A stretch of DNA of 64,000 bases from Nocardia tengchongensis (GTDB taxonomy: Bacteria; Actinomycetota; Actinomycetes; Mycobacteriales; Mycobacteriaceae). The notes beneath the pieces were generated by a model. The model made no database searches. It saw nothing but the letters and a program-made list of their open reading frames with translations, and was not told the origin of the DNA. A program made the position numbers and the translations under genes. Positions 46,301-53,803 of this stretch are shown one piece after another. Location: positions 6,262,001 to 6,326,000 of the forward strand of contig NZ_CP074371.1 of NCBI RefSeq assembly GCF_018362975.1, read 5' to 3'. Numbering within the stretch: the first letter of the stretch is position 1; the number at the start of each line of letters is the position of its first letter.

Positions 46301-46400
46301 GTCTGGCACTGGGCGGCCGGCAGTCAGGATCGAATTCGAGCCGGGGCGCGGCCTCCAATCCATCCTCGTCCACGATGCCGACGACGGCTCCGAGATGCAT
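43314..46400 (-). CDS. Large NAD-specific glutamate dehydrogenase, short (about 115-kDa) form
   Basis: 1028 residues from ATG 46400 (GAGG 4 nt and GGGAG 9 nt upstream). The catalytic region includes RGGAIARGGLRWSDRVDDFR, MKTQTVKNSVIVPMGAKGAF (Lys residues for glutamate and catalysis), TGIGDMSGDVFGNGML and FNGGIGTYVRA (NAD domain). Actinobacterial homologues of the 180-kDa class are about 1600 residues; this one lacks roughly the first 500 residues that carry regulatory ACT-like parts, but has a clean start and full catalytic and C-terminal domains, matching the 115-kDa class. Oxidative deamination of glutamate to 2-oxoglutarate would recycle the product of GabT. It converges with PucR, 16 nt apart. 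Confidence 0.85.
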   Translation of the reverse strand: MHLGAVVGIVDEDGLEAAPRLEFDPDCRPPSARLVWQGAPASLTELIEIFSALGLHVVTHQVMVGEHRFTFRPTAFELNERTAGQLAEAFGAATTGALEIDGFTGLIATAGLDWQDAILVRAACRYLRQAGLRLGEPRIAEILAAHPSFVRAFVALFQARFDPALAGRSEMAEAAAGETKRLLEAATTLTEDQLLRGMATFCTAVLRTNWFQPGRAVAAFKLDPSRLSLPAPITPYREIFVHSTRVEGSHVRGGAIARGGLRWSDRVDDFRTEVLGLMKTQTVKNSVIVPMGAKGAFVVRGPGADPVSVESAYADFIGGLLDVTDNIVDGVSTGPAHTVVYDDPDSYLVVAADKGTARFSDLANSIAVQRGFWLGDAFASGGSTGYDHKVMGITARGAWRSIRQHFAELGIDPETQPFTVTGIGDMSGDVFGNGMLETDQIRLVAAFDHRHIFLDPDPDPMVSYQERRRLAGLERSSWADYDRTLISQGGGVWPRTAKSVPLSPEVRRRLGITATELPAPELIRAVLGADVDLLFNGGIGTYVRARGEQDAEVADPSNDEVRVTADRLRCRVIGEGGNLGLTQQARIEFAVAGGKVNADFIDNAAGVATSDREVNLKIALDSAVAEGLSTVTERNELLAANAEAVAEAVLADCDRQALAISLAEAHAPFLIDRHGRLIENLEQATDLDRAAEFLPAAADLADRRRAGTGLVRPEIAVLLATAKNLVRDELLASDALTDPVVAGTLAGYFPDRIRTLLGDRLLQEHPVAREIVAVAAANQVINRVGPGMIHRLEERLGAGTPQIVLACTVVDTLLDVDRWWREALTVPGVSPQVRMGILIGIQDAVEESTAWLLTHRAAGTWGAESDRHAPFVAELMTVLPRPGGHLGRDLANLRLLAQALPLSDTAHRTGLPVALVTQTYRELGEAIGLDWLATTFAATRTSDHWEALAAAVLADELHSRWHALAAAVLSAAGPADSARDHVATWKTTPAAERLIALVARLRRSGTADIARLCVVNAELAATAVTGIE

Positions 46401-46570
46401 CTGCCTCAACTCCCTGCTCGTGACCTCACTGATCGCAGTTAATCTGCCGCAAAGCGACGCAGGACACAGTCGACAAATCGGAGTGTCCGAGCGGGGGTCG
46501 GCACGCCTATCTGTCCAGTAGCAGTCGGCAGGCTCGAGGGCGCGGCTAGCGCACCGGTACTGCACGAAAA

Positions 46571-46605
46571 CGGCCGGTCACCGCAAAACCTGCGGTGACC
46601 GGCCG
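46571..46605 (-). terminator. Strong terminator after SDR/hydrolase operon
   Basis: Perfect 15-nt arms CGGCCGGTCACCGCA and TGCGGTGACCGGCCG with a 5-nt loop; on the minus strand TTTT follows. It ends transcription of the 48443-46664 operon before the glutamate dehydrogenase promoter. Confidence 0.8.
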
Positions 46606-46663
46606 CTCTCGGTAGTCCTGACTTGAAGAATTCCACGACAGCGCGCGTCGAATGCTCGAGCTC

Positions 46664-47652
46664 TCAACGGGCTTGGCACAGGATCGGTACCGTCGCAGGA
46701 TCTTCGGCCCGGATTTCCCGAGCCACACTCTTGATGTTCTCTTCCAGCAGGGTCGGGAGCGAGGCGACCGACGGATAGCCGGGATAGTCGCGCGACAGTT
46801 CCGCGGCGATGGAGTTCAGCTTGTCCTCGGTGAGATCCGTACCGTCGGGCAGCGCGGTGCGCACCAGATGACGGAAGCGCTCGAGGTAGGCGCGCTGTTC
46901 GTCGATGAGCTCCGGGCCACCGGGCGCGCCGTGGCCGGGATAGATCGTCCCGATATGCGGGAATTGGGTGCGCAGCCGGTCCAGATCGATCAGCCAGCCG
47001 CAGGAGTGCCCCTCCAGTAGCGCCGGGGTCGCCTTGTCCGCCACCAGGTCTCCGGCGAATAGTGCCCGGGACCTCGGGTCGTAGTAGACCGTCGAGGTTT
47101 CGGACTCACCGGGCCCGAACTCGGCGGTCTCGAGCGTCATTCCGGCCGGTTCGATCTGGCCGCCCGGCGCGAAAGTGTGGTCGGGATAGGCGATTTGGGG
47201 GGCGTAATCGGAATTCGGAAGGGCACGGGTCAGGTCGTAGAAGTGCAGCGGGTCGGTACGCATCGAGGTGTCGACGGGTGCCGAAGCATAGACGGGGGCA
47301 CCGGCTGTTGCCTTTCGGAATACCCGACGCCGCCGACATGGTCGGGGTGAGAGTGGGTGATCAGGATCGCGGCGATCGGTACCCCGGTTGCTTCGACGGC
47401 TGCGAGCGCCGCGCGCGCGTCTGTCAGCGACCGCTGGGTGTCGACGACGACCAGTCCTTGCGGGGCTTGCAACCAGTAGGTGTTGACCGAACCCGGATCG
47501 GCGGAGGCGAATCGGCCGACCGCGGGCGGGGCCTCGTCTCGGTGCCGTGCGGTGCCCGAGGAGCAGCTCGCCGCACAGAGCGCGGCGAGGAGCAAGGCTG
47601 CCAGTCGTCTCATCGGAACGCCTGCGCGTGATGCACCGGTTACCAGGATCAT
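46664..47652 (-). CDS. Lipoprotein metallo-beta-lactamase-fold hydrolase, frameshifted
   Basis: Start ATG 47652 with AGGAAGAA upstream; a second ATG at 47613 begins a typical lipoprotein signal (MRRLAALLLAALCAASC). The metal site HSHPDHVGG is present, and PGHGAPGG provides a later His. Near 47323 a G run is short by one; the restored frame reads VFRKATAGAPVYASAPVDTS and continues to the stop at 46664, about 330 residues. Exported MBL-fold hydrolase of unknown substrate. It follows the SDR gene with a 29-nt gap, so they form an operon. Confidence 0.8.
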
Positions 47653-47681
47653 TTCTTCCTTTCGGCCTTGTTCGGCGCGGA

Positions 47682-48443
47682 TCACGCCTGCTGGGTCGGT
47701 AGCGCGACGATCTGACGAAGGTTCACGTGCGAGGGCCTGCTGACGGTGTAGGCGATCAGATCGGCGACATCGTCGGCGCTCAGTGCCGTCATGGCGGTGA
47801 ACATTCCATCGAGCCGGCCTGCGAGGTCGGGATTGTCTATGTGACTGCCCAATTCGGTGTCGGTGAGGCCGGGCTCGATATTGGTGACGCGAATTCGCCG
47901 TGACCCGAGTTCTGTGCGCAGCATCGCCGACAGTTGGGTGATGGCCGCTTTCGTCGCGCCGTAGACCGCGTAGTCGGGGAAGGCGACATGGGCCGCGATC
48001 GAGGAAACATTGACCAGGTCTGCCGCCTGCCCGGTATCCGCGGCAGCAGCGAGGTCGCCCGCGAAGGCACGGATCACCCGCAGCACGCCCGTGATGTTGG
48101 TGTCGACCATTCGGGCCCACTCGTCCTCACGCCCGGCCAGGATCGGATTGGGCAGCATGAGACCCGCGACGTTGACAACCAGACTCGCCGGGCCGAATAC
48201 CTTGTGTATCAACGCAGCCGCGGCCGCCACACTGTCCGGGTCGGTGACGTCCGTGGTGACCGCCGTCGCGATGCCACCGTCGGCGGCGATCTTCGCCGCC
48301 AGTTCGGTCAGCCGGTCGGTGCGCCGCGCCAGTAGCGCGACGCGCACGCCGGATCGCGCCAGGGTGCGGGCGGTGGCCGCGCCCATTCCGCTCGCCGCTC
48401 CGGTGACGACGGCGATCCGACCTGTGAGGTTGTCGTAGCTCAT
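47682..48443 (-). CDS. Short-chain dehydrogenase/reductase
   Basis: 253 residues from ATG 48443. TGAASGMG cofactor motif at about residues 14-21, NVAG at about 88, Ser in NVSSIAAH near 140 and YGATKAA (Tyr/Lys) near 155. An Arg pair after beta-2 (LLARRTDRL) suggests NADPH preference. First gene of the operon with the MBL-fold lipoprotein. A TGACA-repeat operator at 48469-48505 lies right upstream and is shared with the SDR at 51779. Confidence 0.85.
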   Translation of the reverse strand: MSYDNLTGRIAVVTGAASGMGAATARTLARSGVRVALLARRTDRLTELAAKIAADGGIATAVTTDVTDPDSVAAAAALIHKVFGPASLVVNVAGLMLPNPILAGREDEWARMVDTNITGVLRVIRAFAGDLAAAADTGQAADLVNVSSIAAHVAFPDYAVYGATKAAITQLSAMLRTELGSRRIRVTNIEPGLTDTELGSHIDNPDLAGRLDGMFTAMTALSADDVADLIAYTVSRPSHVNLRQIVALPTQQA

Positions 48444-48468
48444 GGACGACGAGTCTTGGCCGCTGCGC

Positions 48469-48505
48469 TGACAAGCGGCTGTCATCGGTTGTCAGCGCAC
48501 TGACG
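48469..48505 (-). promoter_or_regulatory. TGACA-repeat operator upstream of SDR operon
   Basis: Minus strand reads CGTCA-N6-TGACA-N5-TGACA-N6-TGTCA. The core TGACAACCGATGACAGC differs at only two positions from the core upstream of the second SDR (52624-52640). It also lies about 107 nt upstream of the divergent AfsR-type regulator gene. Confidence 0.65.
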
Positions 48506-48611
48506 GCGCGCTCGTGGTGAGTCCGATCCAGCCCTGCCGGCCGGTGTCCACGGCACAGAACTGGTACAACGGTGCAGTGTTGTATGTGGTCGTTCGAACC
48601 GTCCAGAGTTC

Positions 48612-51600
48612 ATGCGCGTAGCCCTTCTCGGGCCGATCTCGATCGTCTCCGCGAACGATGCGGCCGTACCCGTCGGCGGTCCGCGGATCCGCGCACTACT
48701 GGCACTGCTGGCGCTGCAACGAGGTCAGGTGGTGTCGACGAGCAGCCTCATCGACGGAATCTGGGGTGAACAACCACCGGACGGAGCGGCGAACGCACTG
48801 CAGTCGCTGGTCAAGCGATTACGAGCGGCGATAGCGCCGTCGAGCGCGATCGAAACCCGCAATGGCGGTTACGTTCTGACGATTCCGCCCGAGGCCGTCG
48901 ACGCCTCACGTTTCACCCGGCTCGTCGCCGAAGGGACATGGCATCTGGAGCGCGGCGAGCCCGAACGGGCCGCCGAACTGATCGATGCGGCCCTGGGGTT
49001 GTGGCGCGGAGCGGCGCTGGCCGACATTTCGAGCTTCGCGATATTCGAGTCGGCTATCTCGGCTCTCACCGAACAGCGGCTCACCGCGATCGAGACACGG
49101 GCGCAGGCATATCTCGCCCTCGGTCGCGCCGGGGAGCTGATCCAGCAACTGACGCAGGAGAACATCGCACATCCGTTCCGGGAAACGTTGGCCGCCTGTC
49201 TCATTCGCGCGTTCGCGGCGGTAGGCCGTCCGGCCGAGGCGATGCGAGCCTTCGAGCGGACTCGGCACGTGCTCGACCGCGAGCTGGCGGCAGATCCCGG
49301 GCAGGTGCTCACCGCGGTGCTGCGCGAGATCCACGCCGCACCACGGCAACCCCCTTCCACGGTGGGCACGACACGCCTTCGCGGCCGCCCCACCAGCTTC
49401 GTCGGTCGCGACGACGACATCGCCCGGCTCGACCGCATACTCAGCTCGACCGCGCTGATCACACTGGTCGGCCCCGGAGGCGCCGGGAAAACCCGACTGG
49501 CTGTGGAGACCGCGGCGCGAGTGGCAGCACGCTGGTCACATGGGGCATGCATGGTCGAACTCGCCGCCGTGACCGAGCCGGGTCTGGTCGGCAGCGCGGT
49601 ACTGGCCGCGCTGGCCGTTCCCTCGAATCGGGACGAGATCCGTCCCGACGCACTCGCCCAGGTCTGCTCGGTCCTGGCAGACAAACGAGTGCTGCTGATC
49701 ATCGACAATTGCGAACATGTGACCGCTGGTGCAGCACCACTCGTTGATGCGTTGCTGCGGCGTTGCCCCGCACTCACGATCGTCGCCACCAGTCGCGAAC
49801 CACTCGGCATCGCCGGCGAGACGCTCTACCCGGTGACTCCGCTGACATTGCCCGCCCCGCGGCACCCCACCGCCACGGCAGCCGAGTCCGCCGCGGTGCG
49901 ACTGTTCATCGACCGCGCTCGAGCGGTGCTCCCGGCATTCGCTCTCACCGATGACAATTGCGAGGCCGTCGGCGATATCGTTCGCAGGCTCGACGGTGTG
50001 CCGTTGGCCATCGAACTGGCCGCGGCGCGGATCCGCACCATGACACCGAGCGCGATCCTGGAACGGCTCGACGACCGATTCCTGCTGCTCACCAACGGAT
50101 ATCGAACCGAGGCGGGCCGCCACCGTACGCTGCGCGCGGTCGTGGACTGGAGTTGGCAGCTACTCGACCGGTCCGAGCGCGAATTAGCCTGCAGGATTTC
50201 GATTTTCGTCGGCGGCGCCACGCTCGACGCCATCGAGCGGGTGTGCGGAGGCGACCTCGACACACTCGCTTCGCTGGTGGACAAGTCACTCGTCGAATTC
50301 GACGGTGCGCGCTATCGCATGCTGGAGACGATCCGTGCTTATGCCGCAACGGAACTCACCCTCGCGGGCGAGCGTGCGCAGCTCGAATCAGCGCACGCGG
50401 ACGACGTTCTCGCGCTCGTCGAGCAGGCCGAGCCCGCACTGCGGACCGCACGCCAGCACGAATGGGTCACGCGGCTGACCCTCGAACACGACAACTGCAT
50501 CGCGGCGCTGGGATGGGCGGTGCGAACCGCCGATATCGACCGGTCGTTGCGACTGTGTGGCAGCCTGGTCTGGTACTGGACACTGTGCGGTTTCCGAGCC
50601 GAGGCGGCGCACTGGTGCGCACAGGTACTCGCGCTCGTCGAACAACCCCCGCCCGGGTCGACCGCGAACTATCTGGCATGCGCTTTCTCGCACCGCTTGC
50701 CGGTGCACTACGACATTCTGTGGTGGGGCCCTACCGACAACGACGGCGACCTCGATGGACTCGTGTGTACTGCCGCGGCCGAGCAGCGACAGCCCAACCC
50801 CGTCTTCGTCCTGGTCTACGCGGTGCGCCGCAGCCGGGCCGGGGATCGCGCCCTGCTCGATGAGGCTGTTCGATCCACGGACCCGTGGCTCGCGGCCAAC
50901 GCACGGCTGAGACGGGGACTCGAAACGCTCAGCGACACCGGCCCCGAGGCCGCGGTACGCGATCTCGAGAGTGCGCTGGTCCAGCTCCGGGAGATCGGTG
51001 AACCCCGCGCGCTGGTCCGGGCACTGCTGATCCTGGCCCGATACCGCACCAACACACTCGGGCTATCGGCCGCGCTGCCGTTGATGGCAGAGGCGGCCGA
51101 ACTGACCGACACCTGGTTGGGCACCGATGAGGTAGTCGGAGTTCATACTTGGCTCGGGCAACTTCGAGTGTGGCACGGCGATATCGCTGCGGCAGCGGCC
51201 GAGGTAGCCATCGCACGCGCCCGACTCGACGCCACCGTGCCCACGTTCACCCGAACGTGGATTCAAGTGGTGGAGGCCGAAATAGCCAGCCGCCGTGGCA
51301 AACTCGGCGAAGCCATTGACCTCTTCCACGAGGCGCTCGCCACCGTGACCGCACATCGGGTGCGGGCGGATCGACCGGTCGAGGGCATTGCGACCGCCGT
51401 CGAAATCTGGGGCCGCACCGCGTTTGCCATCGCCCTGCTCGACAGCGGTGATCCGTACCGGGCCCACAGCGAGCTGGCGGATGCCTTCGATCTACTGCAA
51501 GGACAGGTCGCCGGCAACCTGCCCTTGCTGCTCGCGATAGGTGTGGGCTACGCATCCGTGGCACTGGCGAACGGTGACACGCGGCTCGCGGTCACGATCA

Positions 51601-51812
51601 TCGGGGCTCGCGACCTCCTGCACACCGGACCCCACCGCGGGCCCGGTCCACGACAGATCATCGATGTCGCGCGAATCAGACTCGGGGCGAACGCCGTCGA
51701 CCAGGCCCTGGGTCTCGGTCATGCCCTCACTCTCGACGGCTTCCGCGCCCTGCTGAGCGAATGTCGATCCCGGCCACCTCAGAACATCGCACCGTTGGCC
51801 CGAATCGTCTGA
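48612..51812 (+). CDS. AfsR/SARP-type multidomain transcriptional regulator
   Basis: 1066 residues. In order: winged-helix OmpR-type DNA-binding domain (residues 1-90, RGQVVSTSSLIDGIWGEQPP), bacterial activation domain BTAD (about 95-240), NB-ARC/STAND ATPase (Walker A GPGGAGKT at 287-294, Walker B VLLIIDNCEHV near 360) and a long TPR-like C-terminus. Such proteins activate secondary-metabolism or stress genes on ATP-dependent signals. It lies between two SDR genes whose upstream regions share an operator, so it is the nearest candidate regulator. Its 3' end overlaps the convergent SDR by 34 nt. Confidence 0.88.
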   Translation: MRVALLGPISIVSANDAAVPVGGPRIRALLALLALQRGQVVSTSSLIDGIWGEQPPDGAANALQSLVKRLRAAIAPSSAIETRNGGYVLTIPPEAVDASRFTRLVAEGTWHLERGEPERAAELIDAALGLWRGAALADISSFAIFESAISALTEQRLTAIETRAQAYLALGRAGELIQQLTQENIAHPFRETLAACLIRAFAAVGRPAEAMRAFERTRHVLDRELAADPGQVLTAVLREIHAAPRQPPSTVGTTRLRGRPTSFVGRDDDIARLDRILSSTALITLVGPGGAGKTRLAVETAARVAARWSHGACMVELAAVTEPGLVGSAVLAALAVPSNRDEIRPDALAQVCSVLADKRVLLIIDNCEHVTAGAAPLVDALLRRCPALTIVATSREPLGIAGETLYPVTPLTLPAPRHPTATAAESAAVRLFIDRARAVLPAFALTDDNCEAVGDIVRRLDGVPLAIELAAARIRTMTPSAILERLDDRFLLLTNGYRTEAGRHRTLRAVVDWSWQLLDRSERELACRISIFVGGATLDAIERVCGGDLDTLASLVDKSLVEFDGARYRMLETIRAYAATELTLAGERAQLESAHADDVLALVEQAEPALRTARQHEWVTRLTLEHDNCIAALGWAVRTADIDRSLRLCGSLVWYWTLCGFRAEAAHWCAQVLALVEQPPPGSTANYLACAFSHRLPVHYDILWWGPTDNDGDLDGLVCTAAAEQRQPNPVFVLVYAVRRSRAGDRALLDEAVRSTDPWLAANARLRRGLETLSDTGPEAAVRDLESALVQLREIGEPRALVRALLILARYRTNTLGLSAALPLMAEAAELTDTWLGTDEVVGVHTWLGQLRVWHGDIAAAAAEVAIARARLDATVPTFTRTWIQVVEAEIASRRGKLGEAIDLFHEALATVTAHRVRADRPVEGIATAVEIWGRTAFAIALLDSGDPYRAHSELADAFDLLQGQVAGNLPLLLAIGVGYASVALANGDTRLAVTIIGARDLLHTGPHRGPGPRQIIDVARIRLGANAVDQALGLGHALTLDGFRALLSECRSRPPQNIAPLARIV

Positions 51813-52537
51813 CCCGACACCCACCCCGCGCCGTCGCTGACCAGCCAGCCGACGACCGGAGCGATATCCTCCGGCGTACCGAGCCGGCCGCGCGGGCTGT
51901 GATGTGTTGCCACCTCGATGGATTCGGGCGTCTCCGCGCCCCGGTAGAAATCGTCGTCGACCGGCCCGGGGGCGACCGCGTTGACGGTGATACCGCGATC
52001 ACCCAACTCCTTGGACGCGGCGAGCACCATCCGTTCGACCGCCGCCTTGGAACCCGAGTACAGGCCATAGGTACCGGTCATGACGGCGGTCAGGGTCGTC
52101 GAAAGCACGACATAGCGTCCGTTGTCGGCGAGATGTCGGGCAGCGGCCCGCAACGTGTTGAAGGCGCTGCGGGTGTTGAGGTTGATCAGATGATCGAAGT
52201 CCTCATCGGTGAAATCCACCAGCGGCTTCTTGAGCACCGCACCCGGAGTGTGGATCACGATGTCCAACTTGCCGTACTCGGCCACCACTTTCGCGAACAA
52301 CGCGTCCACGTCCGCGGAAACAGTGGCGTCCGAGCGGATGGCCACCGCGATCACGCCGCACGCTGCCAGCCTGGCCACGGTCTGCCGCGCCGCATCCTCG
52401 TCACCCAGGTAGCTGATGACAGTGGTGGCCCCGCGTGCGGCGACATTCTCGGCGAATGCCCCGCCCTGATTTCGGCTCCCGCCCACCACGAGAACAACCT
52501 TGCCTACCAAATCGCGTGCGCTACGGACATCGGACAT
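51779..52537 (-). CDS. Short-chain dehydrogenase/reductase
   Basis: 252 residues from ATG 52537 (AAGGGACG upstream). The cofactor motif is GGSRNQGG, a variant of TGxxxGxG. VLSTTLTAVMTGTYGLYSGS with KAAVER carries the catalytic Ser/Tyr/Lys, and VNAVAPGPVDDDFY follows. It ends NGAMF, as many FabG-like SDRs end in a short hydrophobic tail. Substrate unknown. It converges on and slightly overlaps the AfsR-type gene. Confidence 0.85.
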   Translation of the reverse strand: MSDVRSARDLVGKVVLVVGGSRNQGGAFAENVAARGATTVISYLGDEDAARQTVARLAACGVIAVAIRSDATVSADVDALFAKVVAEYGKLDIVIHTPGAVLKKPLVDFTDEDFDHLINLNTRSAFNTLRAAARHLADNGRYVVLSTTLTAVMTGTYGLYSGSKAAVERMVLAASKELGDRGITVNAVAPGPVDDDFYRGAETPESIEVATHHSPRGRLGTPEDIAPVVGWLVSDGAGWVSGQTIRANGAMF

Positions 52538-52612
52538 CGCTCGCTCGTCCCTTCACCACAGCCATCGAATCGGCAGCGTGTCGCTGCCGCGGCACACGCT
52601 GCCGCATCGCGC

Positions 52613-52640
52613 TGTCATTCGACTGACACGCGATGACAGC
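52613..52640 (-). promoter_or_regulatory. TGACA-repeat operator upstream of second SDR
   Basis: Plus strand reads TGTCA-N6-TGACA-N5-TGACAGC, about 75 nt upstream of the SDR start. Core TGACACGCGATGACAGC matches the operator at 48469-48505 at 15 of 17 positions. Confidence 0.65.
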
Positions 52641-52800
52641 TGAACCACAGCCCGACTCGGACCGACTTGCACGAGAAGATGGGGCATCGGGAACCCACGC
52701 ACGGCTGACGCCGTGTGCACAGTAGAAGTACTGCGTGCGTAGCTCGCCGGCGTCGAAAGGATCCAGCCGCCAATCGGATAGTCGTAGCGAATTTCGCCTG

Positions 52801-53442
52801 TCACCTGGAATCGAGTGCGCGGTCACCGGAGTTGTGGGCCGGGTACACTCGCCGCCCTCCACCGCCGGGGTGCAGCGTCAGGTAGTAGCCGCCTCGCTCG
52901 CAGTCGCTGCGGTGGTTGCGCTCCATGAGCCGCAGGTGCGCGTCGACGTAGTCGGCGAAGGTGGCTGCGACCTGAGTCGCTGCGTCCGGCTTCCCGTCCG
53001 ACCACCGCATGACCGCGCTGTCGAACCCGCCGATCGCCCGCACGTAGTCGAACGTATAGCCCTGGTGGGTGAGGACAATGGCCGCGTCCGTCGGCAAGTT
53101 CCAGGCACCGCCGACATCGTCGACGATCTCGCGGGCATCCTCGCGCAGCCGGTCGAAACCGCGGATGCCCGCACGGTCGCTGCCTCGCAACAAATCACCG
53201 CACGCCTCACCCATATCCAACAGATAGTGGCGAAACACCGCCGGGAACCGGCCACCAACCCGCGCCTCGACAGCTTCGAGCTCCGCGTCGCGACAGCCGC
53301 TGAAGGTGATGAGCCGGGCGCGATATTGGTCGATCAACTCCTGTGGCGTGTCGACGAAGACGTACTCCGGGTTGTCTGCGAGCGTGACGAGTCGCGACTT
53401 CCACCCCGCGACAATCGCTTCAGCGGTCACCTGAGAACTCAT
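52801..53442 (-). CDS. SMI1/KNR4-like protein
   Basis: 213 residues from ATG 53442. The region ELEAVEARVGGRFPAVFRHY, LLDMGEAC... matches the SMI1/KNR4 fold (a short helix then LP..Y). Such domains occur in immunity proteins of contact-dependent toxin systems and in general regulators. No toxin gene is adjacent, so the role is open. Cytosolic, no signal. Confidence 0.65.
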   Translation of the reverse strand: MSSQVTAEAIVAGWKSRLVTLADNPEYVFVDTPQELIDQYRARLITFSGCRDAELEAVEARVGGRFPAVFRHYLLDMGEACGDLLRGSDRAGIRGFDRLREDAREIVDDVGGAWNLPTDAAIVLTHQGYTFDYVRAIGGFDSAVMRWSDGKPDAATQVAATFADYVDAHLRLMERNHRSDCERGGYYLTLHPGGGGRRVYPAHNSGDRALDSR

Positions 53443-53584
53443 GGATTCGATCGTGGCACTTCCGGATGCTCGCGATCGACAGCGCCTCCCCCGCACCACC
53501 AGATTGCACTGAGGTACAGGTCTTCTCGACGTGGCTACGCGCAATCGAAGATCGAAGCGGTTCGGGTCGATCCTCATTCACAAC

Positions 53585-53614
53585 AAAGCCGCAGACCCTC
53601 TGGCCTGCGGCTTT
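53585..53614 (-). terminator. Terminator of the tRNA-Val gene
   Basis: Arms AAAGCCGCAG and CTGCGGCTTT with a 10-nt loop, 10 nt past the 3' end of the tRNA; the minus strand ends in TTT and TTG. Confidence 0.75.
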
Positions 53615-53623
53615 GCCGATTTG

Positions 53624-53695
53624 TGGTTCTAGCTGGGATCGAACCAGCGACCCCTCGCGTGTGAAGCGAGTGCTCTCCCGCTGAGCTATAGAACC
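53624..53695 (-). tRNA. tRNA-Val, anticodon CAC
   Basis: 72 nt on the minus strand. Acceptor stem GGTTCTA/TAGAACC, discriminator A, anticodon stem CTCGC/GCGAG around loop TTCACAC giving anticodon CAC (codon GUG), and T-arm with GGTTCGATCCC. CCA is not encoded. Confidence 0.93.
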
Positions 53696-53803
53696 GGGTC
53701 TCGTCGCCGGGGCGACTGTCCGGGTTGGATTCCCTTGCCGGAGTGAGACAACACTAGCGTGTCACCCCGCCGGTTTGCCAAATCGGCGCGGCGGGGGGCG
53801 GGG

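Noticed and set aside
41601..46400. CRISPR array or phage elements anywhere in the window
   Set aside because: No regularly spaced direct repeats, integrase, transposase or terminal repeats were seen in the window. The only tRNA (53624-53695) shows no adjacent integrase or repeated 3' end to suggest an attachment site.
47613..47652. A second SDR start (MILVTGASRAG) at 47652
   Set aside because: The first residues resemble an SDR cofactor motif, but the frame continues directly into a lipoprotein signal and MBL-fold domain, so the resemblance is coincidental.
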